Origin: Rhynochetos jubatus
Lineage: Eukaryota > Chordata > Aves > Eurypygiformes > Rhynochetidae
Reading direction: 5' to 3'
Assembly (NCBI GenBank): GCA_027574665.1
Contig: CM050654.1
Span: 33,127,722-33,191,721 of the forward strand
DNA: 64,000 nt
Each line of letters opens with the position of its first letter. Position 1 is the stretch's first letter. Below the pieces are notes generated by a model. That model saw only the letters and a program-made list of their open reading frames with translations. It did not search any database and was not told the origin of the DNA. The position numbers were made by a program, and so were the translations under genes. This document shows positions 1 to 15,000 of this stretch, in pieces.

Positions 1-3000
1 TGGCAAAGAACAACTTACCCGCAACACGAGTTTCATCTTAATGAAGCTGTCTGAACTGGAATGATCCAGCTGAAACCTCTGATCCAGGGTCATGTTTGGG
101 TCCTTCAGTAAGTGGGAGAGACATACCACTGAAGTTCCCAGGGCACTATCCCGATCCTTGTCTTTTATCTAGGGGGTGGAAAAAAGTTTCCGTTAGATGG
201 CCAACTGGAAAACATACCACTGGGAACAGCAAAGCAAAAAGGTATTTCAGAGACCAAAATTAGCTTATTTACTGCTGCAGGACATACCATCAAGTATGGT
301 TACTTCCAAGTGGGTGATGCCAATATTTCAAGAGTGTAACAAATTAGTATGTTTGGAGTAAAAATCCCATCTCTGACTATGCACAGAAGGAACTGCCTTA
401 GCAGAAAAACCAGGCCCTGGGATTTACTTGACTTTCCTTACTTGCTCTAGGCAAAATGTCCCAGGCAGCCGGGATGATGACTGGTTTAAAGTTTTACAAG
501 CCTTTTAGGTAACAGTTTGTTTAGCTCATTTAACTGCAATACAACTTTTAAGTTCAAATCCACTTCCGCAGCAGAGCGAATAGCCACAGAACTGGCTGTC
601 ACAGCAACGTTTGCTAGCCAGATACAGGACTTCTTAACGAGCCAGAATACCAAGGTGGAGAAGATAGGACTCTGGTGGAGAATTATGAAGGCTGTGATTT
701 CTGAAAGCAAAATATTCATGGCTTTACTACACTGACCTGTATAAAACCTCCTTTGCATTTTGTAGCCAGAAATGTCCCATGTTTTGAACTTGGGTATTAT
801 GCATTACATGATCCTAGAGCAAAGGTAGATACCAGCATCACCTAACAGAATCGCCTGTGCAACAACAGGCTCTTCCCTCCACCCTTTTAAGTAGGAGTAC
901 CCCGGTACTAGCACACAAAACCAACCAGCACTGAGATCACATCCACCATAAAAAAGAGTTCACCCTACGGATGTGCACTCAACATTCAGAGGAAAGGCTT
1001 TTCTCTCACCTCAATGTGGAGTGACTGGGAATGAGCGCTGTGGACAAAGAAGGTGAAAGCCTGGCCCCACATGGGATCTTTGCTGAAATTGCAGGTCTGC
1101 AACAAGAAGATTGTGGCACATACGTTAGCTTACTCTGTAAGCAGCAAAGAATACCACAGCACTGGTCACCAGAGAGGGTCACAGTGACCCTCTGGTGTCA
1201 CTCAGTGATGCTACACCCCAGTTGTAGGGAGAGAGTGAAATTTCCAGGTCAGAAGCCTGCAGAAGCAAAGACTCTGGCAAAACCAGAACAAGTTCTGCGG
1301 GGCGTGGAGATGCTGACTAACAAGTCTGGCGAGCTGCAGTTGGCCCCAACCAGTGCTGCCTGGACCAGCAGCCAGACTGCTCCCTCCCTCCCACCTCTCC
1401 ACCCAGGGAGCCAGGGCACTGCTTCCAGCCTGCGGGCACTCCGAGCCAGCTCCCAAAGCTGCAGCGAGCTGGTGGGGAAGGGTAGGAAAGCCAGAGGGGC
1501 GGTTTGAGGGAAGAGTAGGAGGGCACAGCTTCAGCACTGCCCACGTCAAGGATGAAAGAGTATGGAAAGCACATGCAGAGGCTGTGGCTGAGGCTGCTCC
1601 ATAAACCAGCTTCTTCTGCCAAGCCACGAGTGCTGGCAGCAAGGGGAAAGGAGCAGGGGAAAGCTGGAAACCTGACCTACCTTGGGAGAGGCAAGTGATG
1701 TGGTGGGGAAAAGGGAAAGCCAAAAAAAGATAAAAATGCAAGCAGAACCAGATTTCCCGTTGGAGCAGGTGGAAGAAACAAAGGAAAATAGGTGCCAGTC
1801 CCATATGCTCATGTATAGCCAACAGGGTTCATTCCTATTTGTTGGGTGTCCAAAAGAACGCAGAACTACACTCATCTGCATCCAGCTGCAGCAGCTACTG
1901 GGAGGACAGAACTCAGCTGTTGCTCACACTCATCAGGGAAAAAATAAATATTAAATAATGACATTATTTAGGCCAAGCTGGATGAGGCTTGGAGCAACCT
2001 GGTCTAGTGGAGGGTGTCCCTGCCCATGGCAGGGGGGTTGGAACTGGATGATCTTTAAGGCCTCTTCCAACCCAAACCATTCTGTGATTCTATGAAAAAG
2101 GAACTGAAAGTGAAGTAGAGGAGATCTGGATACATCTTGTCTGGGTAAAAAAAAGTTCAGTAAAACCAAATGCCTGTTTGATGCGAATAACACTTTGCCC
2201 TGAGAAAGCAGGAGCCTGATTGGAGACCTATCCTTTTTTCCTCTTCAAAGCTCACGGAACTAAGATATCTCGGCCAACATGACCTCATGACCAAGCGCAC
2301 AAACACACATCTGTACAGCCAACTCTGTGACACAGTCCTTCCACTTACCGGTTGACCCCCACTTCCCAGCCTCGGCAGCTATCACCGTAACTACAGCCAT
2401 TCACGTCAGCTTCACTAATCCCACCCTTCCTAGAGACTACTTGGAGATTGTCACCCATGAAACAAAGTATTTAAGGAAAGCACAAGCGTCAAACAGCCTC
2501 ACCTTGCTTTTCTGAGTCTTGTTTCCTACGGTGAGCAGGACGAAGGAGGAAGGTTCTCGTTCCATCTTCTGTCAGTTAATACAAGGGAAAAAAAGAAAGA
2601 AAGAAAAAAAAAGATGACACGTTTATAGTTCACAGGAAGCAGTAGCAAATCAATACTCTCACTTGAAATAAGCTGCTGGAAAGCTGAGAATAGTTTTGGG
2701 ATGCGGGACATCTGGAGAGTGCAGTAGACAGGAAAGACCGCAGCCACAGCACAGCCCTGCCCTCTGCCACTAAGAGCACACAGTTAATGTATTTAGGTTT
2801 CAATAGGTGGGCCACTAAAAATTTGTCAGAAGTTGGGAGGAAACAGAAGGGAGCTGAAGGCTCAGTGGGAAGTCTTCATCATTCCTGAATGAAACAGGAT
2901 TCTCGGAATTGGTTTCCGAGGCTCAGGACTTGCTATAAAGCAGCTAGAAGTGAATCTTCGGCATCAAGTAACAATTCCTTTCCAGAAGCAATAATACCGA

Positions 3001-6000
3001 TCCTCTTGCCCTGTGCTTCTCCACACTAGTGCTACAGAAGTTAAGGCTGAGGATCTGGCCTTGGCACAACGTTGCACACAAGGAATTAAGGATTATCAGA
3101 TGTGATGTGTATCACAGGACTGGTAACTCCTCTAATTTGTAAACATTGCATTTAGGAGGGGAGCTACTCTGAGAGAATGGGAAGCTCTATCACTGCTCAG
3201 AGCTGTGGCTGTGTGTGGCTTGTTCAAGAAAGAAAGGGGAGACACTCTTCCCCATACCCACCGTTTACATGGCAGTAGCAAAATGCAGCATCTGGGGGGA
3301 AAAGTAAACACAAGCAAAGAGAGAGGAGGCGTGAATGACTAGGGGCTTCTGAACCCTACTAAAACTTGAGGGGGAAGGAATCTGGTGGCCAGGTCTCCAG
3401 TGGCTGGGAAGGTTAGCGCAAACAAGCATACTCCTCCCATGCCAATGTGGGAGGTCAAGCTGGAGCAGCTCAGCATGGAAAGAAGCCCTGCAGCAGCAGA
3501 AAGGATGACATGACTTTGGCTGATGTCTGAAGGCTCTGCCCAAAGTATAAAATAAACACCACCCCACACCCCCCTCCCCAAATATTTCTGTGCTGCGTTC
3601 CCCCTTGTACCTCCCAGACTTTCACTGGGGTGGGGGTGGGCTTTCCATCACCGTTTGGAACCCCTGGTCACTCAGATTCTGACAGGGAAGAGATTATTTC
3701 TTTTTAACCACAGCTAGGTTCAGTTGCTACGATACCACTTAATCCAGAATGTTGTTGTGCAAGGATGAGAGAAGACTATAAATTTTACCTTGAGGTACTT
3801 GTTATTTTTGATCTTCTTTGCTCCACATTCACCATTCGAGTACTCAAAGTGGTTTTTCTGAATTAGTAAAAGAGTAAAAACAATTAATCTGTGGGCTTCT
3901 AAAAAGGGGTGAGGAGTGAAGGCTGCCTGCACGTGGTTTGTACTTACTGGAAGGTTGAAGGCGCTGTCCAAGTAGACTATCAGAATAGCTGTAGACAGAC
4001 CCTTCTTATCCTGCGAAGGCCAGGAAAGATAAAACACAAGGTAGGCATGACCACCCAGCAAGGACAACGGAAAGCACAACACACATTCCAAGGGCGGTTC
4101 CTGAAAGCTAAGCAGCTCTTCACCTTCCTCCTCAAACTCGCCGTTTAGAGGAACACAAGCCAATACCAGCAGCACGGTTTTAGAGAGGCCAGTAAGAAGA
4201 CCTGTAAGCCTTTTCAGTTCACTGGCCTTAATGCTCTTCAGTCTCTGGTGCAGAACTGGTTGGATTCCCCAGTGCAACGAGACACCTAAACACATGCTCA
4301 GCCACATACATCAGCATCGGCAATCCCGTGGCAGCAGAACAAAGCCTGGGAACAAATTTCATTCCCTTCAGTGGAACTCCAATGCTTTTCCCTGATTATG
4401 AAGAAACAGCATCCTTGGGAAATGGGCTTTATCCAAGCAATTCTGCAGGGCAAGTCAGACACCGTTTGGCACCACGGCCCTACCCATCACCAGTGCTGGG
4501 TACGTGTCTCTGACCAGTACAGGTTACAGGCAGGGGTCCTGCACAGATCCGAAATGAAGAGAGAAGACAAGTTTTCAAAGGCAGCATCTGTGAGAGGCCG
4601 CTTTGCAGTGAGTCAAACAAAGCTTTTCTAACTGAAGCAAAAAGAGCTGCCAGATTTGAGTTACTCCTGGATTACCAAGGGACCTGGGGCAAGCAAATGC
4701 CCTTCCTCTTCAGGAGCTGGGAGGGGAAATCACATCAAAACTTTGTCAGACAACAATAAACTCCCACACATTTGGCCCGGGGTTCCCAATTTTACACACT
4801 CCTTTGTTGATCACTGGACAGGGCTCAGAATATCTGAATCCTTTAAGCAAACAACTCACCTCATGTAGCTTTTCTTGGTCATTTACTAGTGAAAACCACT
4901 CCAGCTTTAAATGCAAGTGTCCACTTGTTGTCTTACTTAAAGGAAACCACTAAAAGGAGACAACAAAGAGTAACTTGGGAACTGCGAGGCAGAGCGATTT
5001 ATACATACATATGTTGCAGTCTCTGGCACTTACATACAATATGAATTGTACTTTGAGTGCCCTAGCTTGCAGCACGTCCATCTACTTAGAAACACAAGCC
5101 AGAAAACAACGAAAATACGATACCCATATACATGCAAAGCACACGGCTATTTCCAGCCAGCAGCAGCACGAGGCACGCACCCTGGCATTGTTTGCAGAGT
5201 GCTGAGTTGCAGGATGAACCACAGTAAGATCTGATCACTCTTCCCTCAGCAGACTGCTTCACCAGACTTATCTGTAGCCTCGTACAAAACATTTGGTACG
5301 CACAGGACACTAGATACCAACATGTGATGCCCCATTGCTGGCTCAGCGTAACCTCAGGGCTGTCTGAGGTTGCCAGCTTGATGATAAAAATTATTTTAAT
5401 GGCTACTTCAAGTTTTCTGAGCAAAGGTATTTTCTTTTTGTGAAAAGACCGCAGTGCAAGTGTGCAAGGAAGCTTCAAGCACTCAGAAACAATGTAGTAG
5501 CAGAGGGAGAGCACAGAGGAGTACGTGTAAGCACACACCACCAACCACATTCAGAAATAAGCTGTGATCTTTACCTCATCAACAGTTCTGTCATTCATTA
5601 CATCCACCAGGCTTATAAGCAAGCTGAAAGACAAAAAGCAAACATTTCAATGTATATTTAGGCATATAGCATACTGCTGCTGGGGAGAAGAAATCACCAC
5701 CAGAAAAGCCCACACTCATCTGTTCTAAATGGCAACTTCTACGCATTACCTGTGTGCATGTGTGCTGGAACACACCTACCCTTCTAGAGTCTCCCCCTTA
5801 AAATACTTCCAAAACGACAATGTATTCCTAGTAAATCTCAGGTCGTGTAGTAACCATTGCTTCTAACGGCCTCCTAGGATTCCCCTGCAGGAGTCTGGGC
5901 CCATTCCCTACCTTGTTCAAAGTCAGCACTAGGAACCAATAACTTGGTATCAATACCTGGATAAAAGGAACAGCTTCCTTCAATATTCAGTTTCTGGTAT

Positions 6001-9000
6001 GAATAATCTGGGTGTCCTGTTTCAGATGTTACTGGACCCCCAAGCAAGGGTCATGCTAATTTACCTGCCCATAAAGTCATCTTTATCTGGATCTTCATCG
6101 TACAAGTCCACTTCTAAGTCCTGACCAGGCACTTCATGAACAACAAACTGGAGAAGAAAGAGGTTATTGATTAAAAATAAAAAGCATTCACATAGGTTCA
6201 TAGAGGCTCAGGATGTGGACAAGAACATGACATTTGACAGCTGTGTAACACATTAAGGACATTCCCTGACTAATTGCATAACAAATATAATTGATTATAG
6301 CTGAAAATATTGCAAAATCAGTTTGCTTGGTTTTGAACTACAAGTTAAACCCTTCAAACTGGTATCCCTAATAAGCAGAGAAGAATCAATGCTAGAGCAG
6401 ACTACTGCTGCACTGATTAATATTTAAAGGAGTGCTCTGCACCTCCTCCAAAAACCCACGTATGTAAATGGGATCAACCTGAATGACATTCCCAGTTTGC
6501 AATGTAAATTTGACCTTGTTTAAGGGACAGAAACCCCTCAATCAAGTAACAAGGAAGTCCACCTGCTCCAGCACAAGTCAGCTAAGAGAAGGTCCTCCAA
6601 GCACAGGGACATAAACGGACGTGCATCCTACACATGGAAAGATAAAAAGATTCAGTACCTCAAATGTCTCATTCCATACGGGATTAAGATCTCGGGAAAC
6701 CGTCTTGCTTCGATACTGCACCGTGCCAACGCGAAGAAGAGCGTACGGGTCAGACTTCCCCCTGATTGCACCAAGGAAACTGTCTTTCTGGACAAGGTTT
6801 TCAGCTTCTAGCAGATGAACCCTTATGACTCCCTGAACAAGGTACAAAATTGGTCATGAAAACGTGATCTTTGGATAATTATAACACGCTACGTCCTAAA
6901 ACTACTTATTTCAGGCAGCAAGGATAGTCACCATGACAGTTTTGCAAAGACATGTATTTTGATGCAGTATATTTCCAATGACAGCTGTATTAAAACACTT
7001 TTTCCACCACTTACCTAGAGGTAAAAAACCCAAACTTAATTGCATAGGAAATATTCTTACATTTATTTTTAAATCAGAAACACACATACGCACACAGGAT
7101 TACAGCCACAGTCAAATCAGGTGTAGAGTAAAGATCAGTTCCCACTGATGGAAGGAGGAACCAAGCACCCACTGGCAGGTTCTTATTTTATTGCAGAGTG
7201 GCCACTCAACTTCAATTTGGTGATGCAAGTTTGCAGTAGGGAGCATCCCTTTGTCATTCATTTATATTTACCCTCATTAATGAGTATATTAGTTATTTGA
7301 TGGATGACGGAGGCTGAAGATCTGGCTATGTCAAGCATTTATGAGATTTGTTGGGCTTTTTTTGGTGATTTTTTTTCTGTAACAAAGAGATGTCACCCTC
7401 TGGGCTCCCTATTTACATCCCTTCGCAGCATTAGCAAAAAAAAAATCAGTAGCCTGACACTCCTTGCTCATGTATTTACCTCCTCTAACTGAAGATCTGT
7501 GGTATTCTCAAATGAGACGAAAGGTTTAAATCACTAAATGAGCTCAGCGTCTAAACAGACTTCTTATGCCAGGGATAGAGAATAAGACCCCCCAGCCACT
7601 CCCCCTCCCCCCAAATTATAAATTATCCAACATCCGCTTCGATATACCTGAAACATTACCTACAGAAGGCCTACAACCCAGGTTGAAACAGCTGATGCAG
7701 GAACCCAAGACACTAAGCTCGCGTGCACCCACGCTGCGGCAAACGCACACGCAGGTAGATTAACACCCTCCCTGGAACAAAACCCCACTCACATGCGGGA
7801 TGGGGAACCTCAGGTGGGCAATGTTCATGTTCTTTTTCAGAGGCACTGTGATCCTGTTCGGCAGAACCAGCCGTGCGGCGATGAAGTCTTGGATTAGCGA
7901 CTCTGACATTACACTGCAGGTGGAGGGGAAAAAAGGCAACCTAAATCTCTCCAGTTCATCACAATTTCAGTCAGAATGAAAGAATGAGGCACAGGACAAG
8001 AAACAGTGAAATAAGTGGTAGTGCCTGCCTTCCCCCAGCTGCACATGGGCAGCCTGTGCCATTTAGCTTGGAACAAGAGGGCTGGAGCGGACAGTTTAAC
8101 ACCAGAACCAATCACCAAGGGTGGATGTGGATCACTGCAGAAGGTAGGGCTGTCTCCTGTCGATAATGCACGTCCAGTGGGCTGCTGCAGAGTATGGGGC
8201 AGCCTCTCAAGATCCCTCTCTTATTCCCTATGGTTCTGCACGTAATCGCCACTGCCTCGTGGCACACAGTGCAGGCGGGCACGTTCCAGCCCAGGGTTAC
8301 TAGGGCTGGATGTGAGTCTGGTTCCAGCTGTTTGTACTTGACAAATGAGAGCTTAGGCCGTACGATGAGATCGTCATGCACCCGAACAAGTCACACAAAC
8401 TCATGTGCTTTTTGCTTTTCCTTGGGAATACAGACACCAGAGACGGACAACGTGAGGAGGGAATCTGGAATTTTGAGCACTTCACGGGAGGCTCAAGACC
8501 TCGAGGTAGTTCGGGTTTTTTTAGACTTTGAACGTGTCCCCAGCACACACGGCTGGCTGCTCCTGGCCACACGCTGAGGCCTTACTGTAAAATGGAAGGA
8601 GAAGCCAGCCACATTCAAACAAAATAAGTTTGGGGTTTTTTTTAACAGAAAACCAAGGAAAAGATGAGATTCTGTATCTTGGTATATTTTGCACTAAGAA
8701 GGAAAATCTTGTTTGAGGTGACTGGACTGTTGGCGCACAGGTGATCACACTGTCTGAACTGAGGGTCCTGTCTGTCCTGGAGTTTAGGAACTTTCCAGTC
8801 TAATTGAAACTTACACATTTTTAGCTTTTCAGTTTAAATCTTTTTCTTTAGAATTGCTCTGTTTGTATGATGGGGATGACTACTTTGACCTATTTCTCCT
8901 GAGCAAGTACTATATGGCTATCACAGATGTCCGGTACCCTCCAGGTGATTAATGAAAGGATGTCAACATACAACTCGGCATGAGCAGAAGACAATACTAA

Positions 9001-12000
9001 GAGGAAAACCCGAGAGCACCAAACATCTGAAAGATTTTCATCCTCTTGATACATCTTATAAGCTGCTTATACAGCAGCTTCTCCGGGTAAGATGGTGCAA
9101 CAAAAAGTCACAGTTCACAGATGAGGCTGGATTCACACAGAAGGAAAGTTCTCTTTTCCTTCAAATGTAAACCAGGATCCTGAAAGCCCTTAGTCAGGCT
9201 GTTGGCTGTCCTGTCAAGAAGCCCCGACAGGAAGTTCACAAACTGTCCCTTCTCGCGAGTCTCAGGGTACACCCAACTCAACACAGCTTGTACATGAGGA
9301 CAGACAACTGCATCCAGTTTCTTTACACTCTTAAGTAAGCCCGATTCTTTCGAAAGGGAGAGCTCTTGTTCAACCTGTACTTCAGCCTATTCATGGTCAG
9401 TCATGGTTTGCTCCTGGCTTTCACGTGTAGTGCTGATGAACAAGCAAGGGTTTCTGTGTTCAAATCCCTGTGAGAGAACCAGGGAGTGAAAATTTAGGAC
9501 AGCAAATATGCACTTAATTATATGAGAGGCTGTAGGTTGGAACACCTACATACCTCCTCCCTGCAAGGATTAAGGAAAGCTGTGTTAGAAAAGAACAGAT
9601 CAACTCCTCCGATAAAAACTGGAGCTCTCAGGGCAAACTTCAGGGCAAACTTCAGGGCAAAAGGCCACTCTGGCCTCGAATTAAGGAAAAAAAAGAAAGC
9701 TTCCTCTCACTCAAGATTAAAGGTGTTCAGAGGCCCTTTAAGCTTAAACTGGCACCTAAGTAGCCAGCCACGTCCTATGAGTCTGCAAACCGTGAATTGC
9801 AGGGGAAGAGAGGGGAGCTGAAGTGTCTGCATCTGCATTTAAAGGCTGAGTAACTAATGTATTTAGTTCTCCTGTAACAGATTTTCTCCTTACACCGAGG
9901 AACAAAGAAAAAGCAAATCTCCAATCTGGAGAAACAATTTGAAAACCACTAAGATTTTCATCCTTGCTGGGCAAGTTTTACGTACAAGATTAATCCAAGA
10001 GGTGTTGGGGCAGAGTTAAATTTTCTGAAGAACCTAAAGGGTAAGCAGATTACACAGAAAAAGAACAATTCTCCTTATAAATCTGAAGGAGTTTTCTTTA
10101 TCGTGGATTGTATTTCACTTTGTCAGAGGGACTGCAACTCTGTGACACCTTGCCTTGTTTCACTTAAAGGTAACTAAACACAAGCACAGACTGCCAGTCA
10201 CCTGTACCTACCTCATCCACCTTTGCAAGTAGTTGGCACACGGGAAACAGAAAAGTTTGTTTTTTTCATTTACAGATCACTGTAGCTTCTGGGATTTACT
10301 ATTTTTCATCCTAAATTCCAAATGCAATGAAGTGACTGAAGCAATTTTGACAGACTATGAAAAGCAGCCTCTTCAAGTTTTGCAGACTCCACAGCCAGAT
10401 AGGATGGGATGAGTATCGGCGCAACACCTTCTACACAACACTGAGAACCGCTTTGATTACTGAACACCACCATCCCAACTTCCAAGGCTTTTTAAGGAAG
10501 AAGAGGGTAATGTAAAGTACACACTCACTTAATCCCTGGGACATCCAGGAGGTTGCTCATGCCTGCCCAGTTGATTTCCAAGTGCTACAAGATCAGGGAG
10601 AAAAGTGATACAGGACCATTAGAATTTATTTCAGAACAAACGCAGAATTTAAAGGGTAAGCAGATGCCTCCAAAACAAAGTCACTTGTTTAAAGAAAGCA
10701 AAACCTACACCACTAAGTGACTGCATCTGTACATTAAAACCAACAGCTGGTATCAATTCCCTGATCTATTTTACCTGCCATACCTGAAGCCAGAGTCACT
10801 GGGACTTACCCTGCAAGCACAGGGAATGAGCATTCAGCCCCTGGCAACGGCCCGCTGGCCGATGCCCTGGGGTCATGCACGGTAAATCCGACAGCTCTAC
10901 CTAGACTTTGAAGTTGTTTCCTCATCCTTTCACTTCAGGGTTGGCTACACCCTGAGGCAGGGGGATTTACAAACACCACCTGACTCAGGAGTCTGTATTT
11001 CTATTCACAAAATAAACAAGGAGGGGTTTTTTTCATGTGCTAAAATAATACTACTACATCTAAACACAAAAACACCTCACCCCAGATCAAAAACATATGA
11101 CTTCCATGAACTCTAGCAGAGCATAACCCGCAAAGGAGCAAAGCTGTGTGCATGAGGTAACTGGTTCTTACAAGACTAGACTGTTTCTCCTATTTTATTA
11201 AATCACATTTCAACTACAAGGCACGTGACCTTAAACAGGCAAACTTTCAGAGCATGACCGTGACTGAATTCTCCCTAAGATGACTGCATTTAAAATCTAG
11301 GAATGGGAAGATGTAAAATCCACCTGTCAGCAACCCTGGAGCAAAGGCCTACAAAACGGCTGCTGTGCTGCCACCATCGGCAAGCCCTCCCATTCTGGAG
11401 CGAAGCAAGTCACTTTTTAGGCACCACCGCAAGAGAATAGGGCAAATTCATTCCCATCCTCCTGGGGTCCAAGGGGGGCACTGAACAATCGGGAATTTGC
11501 TGTTCCAACACCTGCACTGCGAGGCATTCACAGCTGTGTAGTTTGGACAGCACGTGTCCCTCAGCGGGGACGTGTCCACGCGTTAAGACAGGCCAAGGAT
11601 GAAGAAGGCCGCGGAGCGCAGTTCACTACTGACTCACCGGTTTCTGCACAAAAAACAAGGTCACCGCTCCAATAAAAGGTGGATCAGTTAGAAGGGGTTC
11701 CAGTATCACCCGCAGCGTCCCATACAACTGCAAACAGAAGGATAACTGAGTCTGAAGGTACTCTCAGCATGCAGTTTCAAAATTGTGAGCTTTTCAGCAA
11801 AGGAGGTAGTTTTAAAAACCCTAGTTGAAATCATTTTACTAAAAGTTTAATAACAGCAGTAACTCTCTCCCCCCAGCCACTGCTCTTGATATCGGACAAC
11901 GTTTTCTCAGTCTGTGGGATCTCCCTGCAATCCTGTGACACAACAGAGTGATCTCCTTCTTAGTTTTCAACGTTGTATGAAAAGGTTGTTGGTCTCATCT

Positions 12001-15000
12001 AAACCAGTTTATGAACACCCTGACAGATCTGGCTCTTTTGAAGTTTTCTCTACCAACATGCAGCTCCTCTGAACTCCAGTGGCAGAGGCTGGCCTACACA
12101 AGCTTGATGCTCCAGTACTGACCCTAAGAGTCACACTAAGAAGCTTAAAAGTGCTATTTAGGTGCTTTCCAAGGAAAGCCAATTTCCCCAGCCAAAACAC
12201 AAGGAAATAAAGCCAGTCATTCCCAGCCTGCTAGTTGGTGGTTTCCCAGTTAAGTGTCATGACCTTCCCACTGGGATATGCCACCTCCTGCCACACACGG
12301 CCCTGAACAGACAACATTGGCACTGCACGCACCTGTACGCCTTTCACTCCAAGGTTAAATTTCGATATGTCCATGTGTATCTCGCAGTCCCCGATGTAAC
12401 TGAAAGAAAAATCTCAGGTTATTTCACAGTTTGCAATAGTCCAATAAGAAATTTTGGGCTGTACCGCATATAAATCAGTTTAATGATTGACAACATGACC
12501 CCGCAGGCAGAGATGGATTTTCAAGCAACTGAAAAGGGAAAGTGGAGCGCATTGAACACGGGTCGGATCTTCACAAGAGAAACCCTGCAGTCAGCTGGGA
12601 TATTGATCTACCTGCAAAATGTCAAAGCAATGTATTTCGAGGTTACTTTTCTATTCTTAAGACTGGCAGTTGGCTGAGGCAAGCTTGCTCCAAGGAAGCG
12701 AACAACAGGCTCATTCAAAAGTCACAGTCATAGCAGCTGCCCTCTTGCTCCCTCCTCTGCCAAAGGCCTGATCCCACCCACACCCTGGCGACGCAGCTCC
12801 CAAGCTGATGCAGAGCCATCCTGTGACTACATATGGGGTCCTCACCTTGCCCACAACCCAAAAGCCCGTTTGAAGGGCAAATTCATAACAAAAAGTAACC
12901 TGGTTTCCTTGAGGCTGAATACAGAAGATGACAACTTCGATCAGATTTTGGTCAGTTGCCATGGAGAACATCAGGCTTTAAATAAAACAAATGCTGAGTG
13001 CTGTACTTCTGCAGTTTGGAAACCACCTTAGACTTTAATAAAAGCGCAAACATCACCTTATGCAGAAACTAATAGCCACTCCCCAGGGAGCAGAACCTAG
13101 ATTTGTTGATGCCTCTGGCACAAAACAACTGAAGGGAGCTACCAAGTTCCCTTTCAGCCCTCTGAAAATAGCTCTTTCTGGAGGCAGACACACAAACACC
13201 CTGCAGGTAAAAAGCAGGGCGTAAAGGTACCGCAGCATAGTGAATGTGCTGCGCTTGACGCCTGCGTGCATAATTTCACCCCATAACCAAAGAAAAAGGA
13301 CAAGATTTTTGCTCTGACCACATGTGTACGGGCCAATAGTGCTGCAGCTGCCACTAATTCACACAGAAATTGGCACAGACAGATTCCCTTCCACTCCCCC
13401 TCCCCCAAAAAAACCCTGCCAAGAATGTGCGGCCTTGTGAATTTGTCTCCATCTCTGCAAGCAGTTCTCAAATATTTGTTTACAGAGTCACTTAGCAGAA
13501 TTTTAAGAAGTTCATAACACACAAATTAAAGCCTTTAATGTTAGAGCATTCTCATTTCTTAATGAAAATTATTCTTAATGAGAACCAACCTCACAGGCCA
13601 TGCCAAAATTAACACAATCATCTTCCTTATAAGCTAGTCATGTAATTAAATAAACTTACTTTTACATTTATTAATTCCTACAATTTTGACATTAACTTAC
13701 AGCTCATTACTCTGGGTGCTAATAGAGCTTTGTCACAATAAAAATCTAAATGAGAAGCCAAAATGAGTTCCTCAATTCGCAGTAATTAATCCGAGAGGAT
13801 TTAATTCAGCTGTTGCCAGTGCCCAACACAACAAATAATAGTTGCAGTGTTTCAATTTACAATCTTTATGCCTTTCCACAGTCAAAAAGTCTTCCCACCC
13901 CATCCTTGGTGCCTCTTTTCTCCAGTAACACTTCAATACATGCAATCGTGTTTTAAAGTCTATATATCAGAGAAGCCTTATCCCCTTTTATCAGAGCCTG
14001 AGCCTTTAATTATCCTTAAGCCTGCTTCATGCAGGGATCACCCCCGCACCAGGGTGCTTGGTAGGAAGGATGCACTCTCTGTTCATTAGTTTTACTCCTC
14101 TTTGCCCAAAGAAGCTGTGGGTGCCCCATCCCTGGCTGTCTTCAAGGCCAGGCTGGATGAGGCTTGGAGCAACCTGGTCTAGTGGAGGGTGTCCCTGCCC
14201 ATGGCAGGGGGGGTTGGAACTGGATGATCTCTGAGGTCCCTTCCAACCCAAACCGTTCTATGATTCTATGATTTCCAGTCCAAGTTGGTGGTGCTTTTGT
14301 CTGCTCCTCAGCTCTGCACACCCTTGCTGTGCTCTCTGCTGTCCACCCCCAGACAGACCACACCACAGCCAAAGTCAAGCCCTGACACCCAAACCCATGT
14401 AGGGCTGAGCCCCTCTGCTGCTATCCACAGGACCATGATTCACCCACGCGTGAGGGGCGGCAGAAGATCCTGTTTCCCTCTGGAATCACATACTGCACAA
14501 GGAGGTGCAGATAGGCCAGCCTGCGCCACAGGTGAGAACCGGAGAAGTTTGCACACATGCGTGAATCTGTATCTCTTCTGCGCTCAGGTAGAAAAGCTGG
14601 GCCCAGCGTTTACAATACAATGGCAATCCACTAGCTGAAGGCAGGGATGCTACCACAGCATAAGTTTGACTAACCTGGATGTCTACATGTCCCTTTAGAA
14701 AAGGCACAAGCAATTCTCCCCATGTAAAGTAACTCCCCATGGGCCCCATCTCATCAGCCCCCTTTGGTCCAGCCTGCTCAAGTGCTTTGTAGAGCAAACT
14801 ACAGCTCAGTCAGCCTGGCTTTGGGCCTGGGTAAATGAGCAAGCACTATGACACAAAGAAGAGAGACAAGAAAATGTAAGCAAGTAGCACAGAGATGAGA
14901 AACCAGACCACCTCCGCCTTTCCCCTTTGCCCACCAAGTCATGCTCCTGGGGGCGAACGCTCCTTTCCTGCTCAAGACTGACAAGATTCCAAAATGCTTT

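Noticed and set aside
486-758. Candidate ESYT3 C2B exon (contains W...LNLK)
   Set aside because: Spacing between W and LNLK is too long. The exon at 1010-1096 fits the family exactly and joins in phase to exon 17.
1211-1822. 203-codon minus-strand open frame
   Set aside because: Lies in the intron between ESYT3 exons 15 and 16, has no recognisable domain, and overlaps other open frames on both strands.
3720-4307. 195-codon minus-strand open frame as one exon
   Set aside because: Only 3948-4010 and 3789-3857 match E-Syts, each bounded by GT..AG sites; the rest is intron read through by chance.
9420-9480. tRNA-like B box (GTTCAAATCCC)
   Set aside because: No A box at the right distance and no cloverleaf could be drawn by eye.
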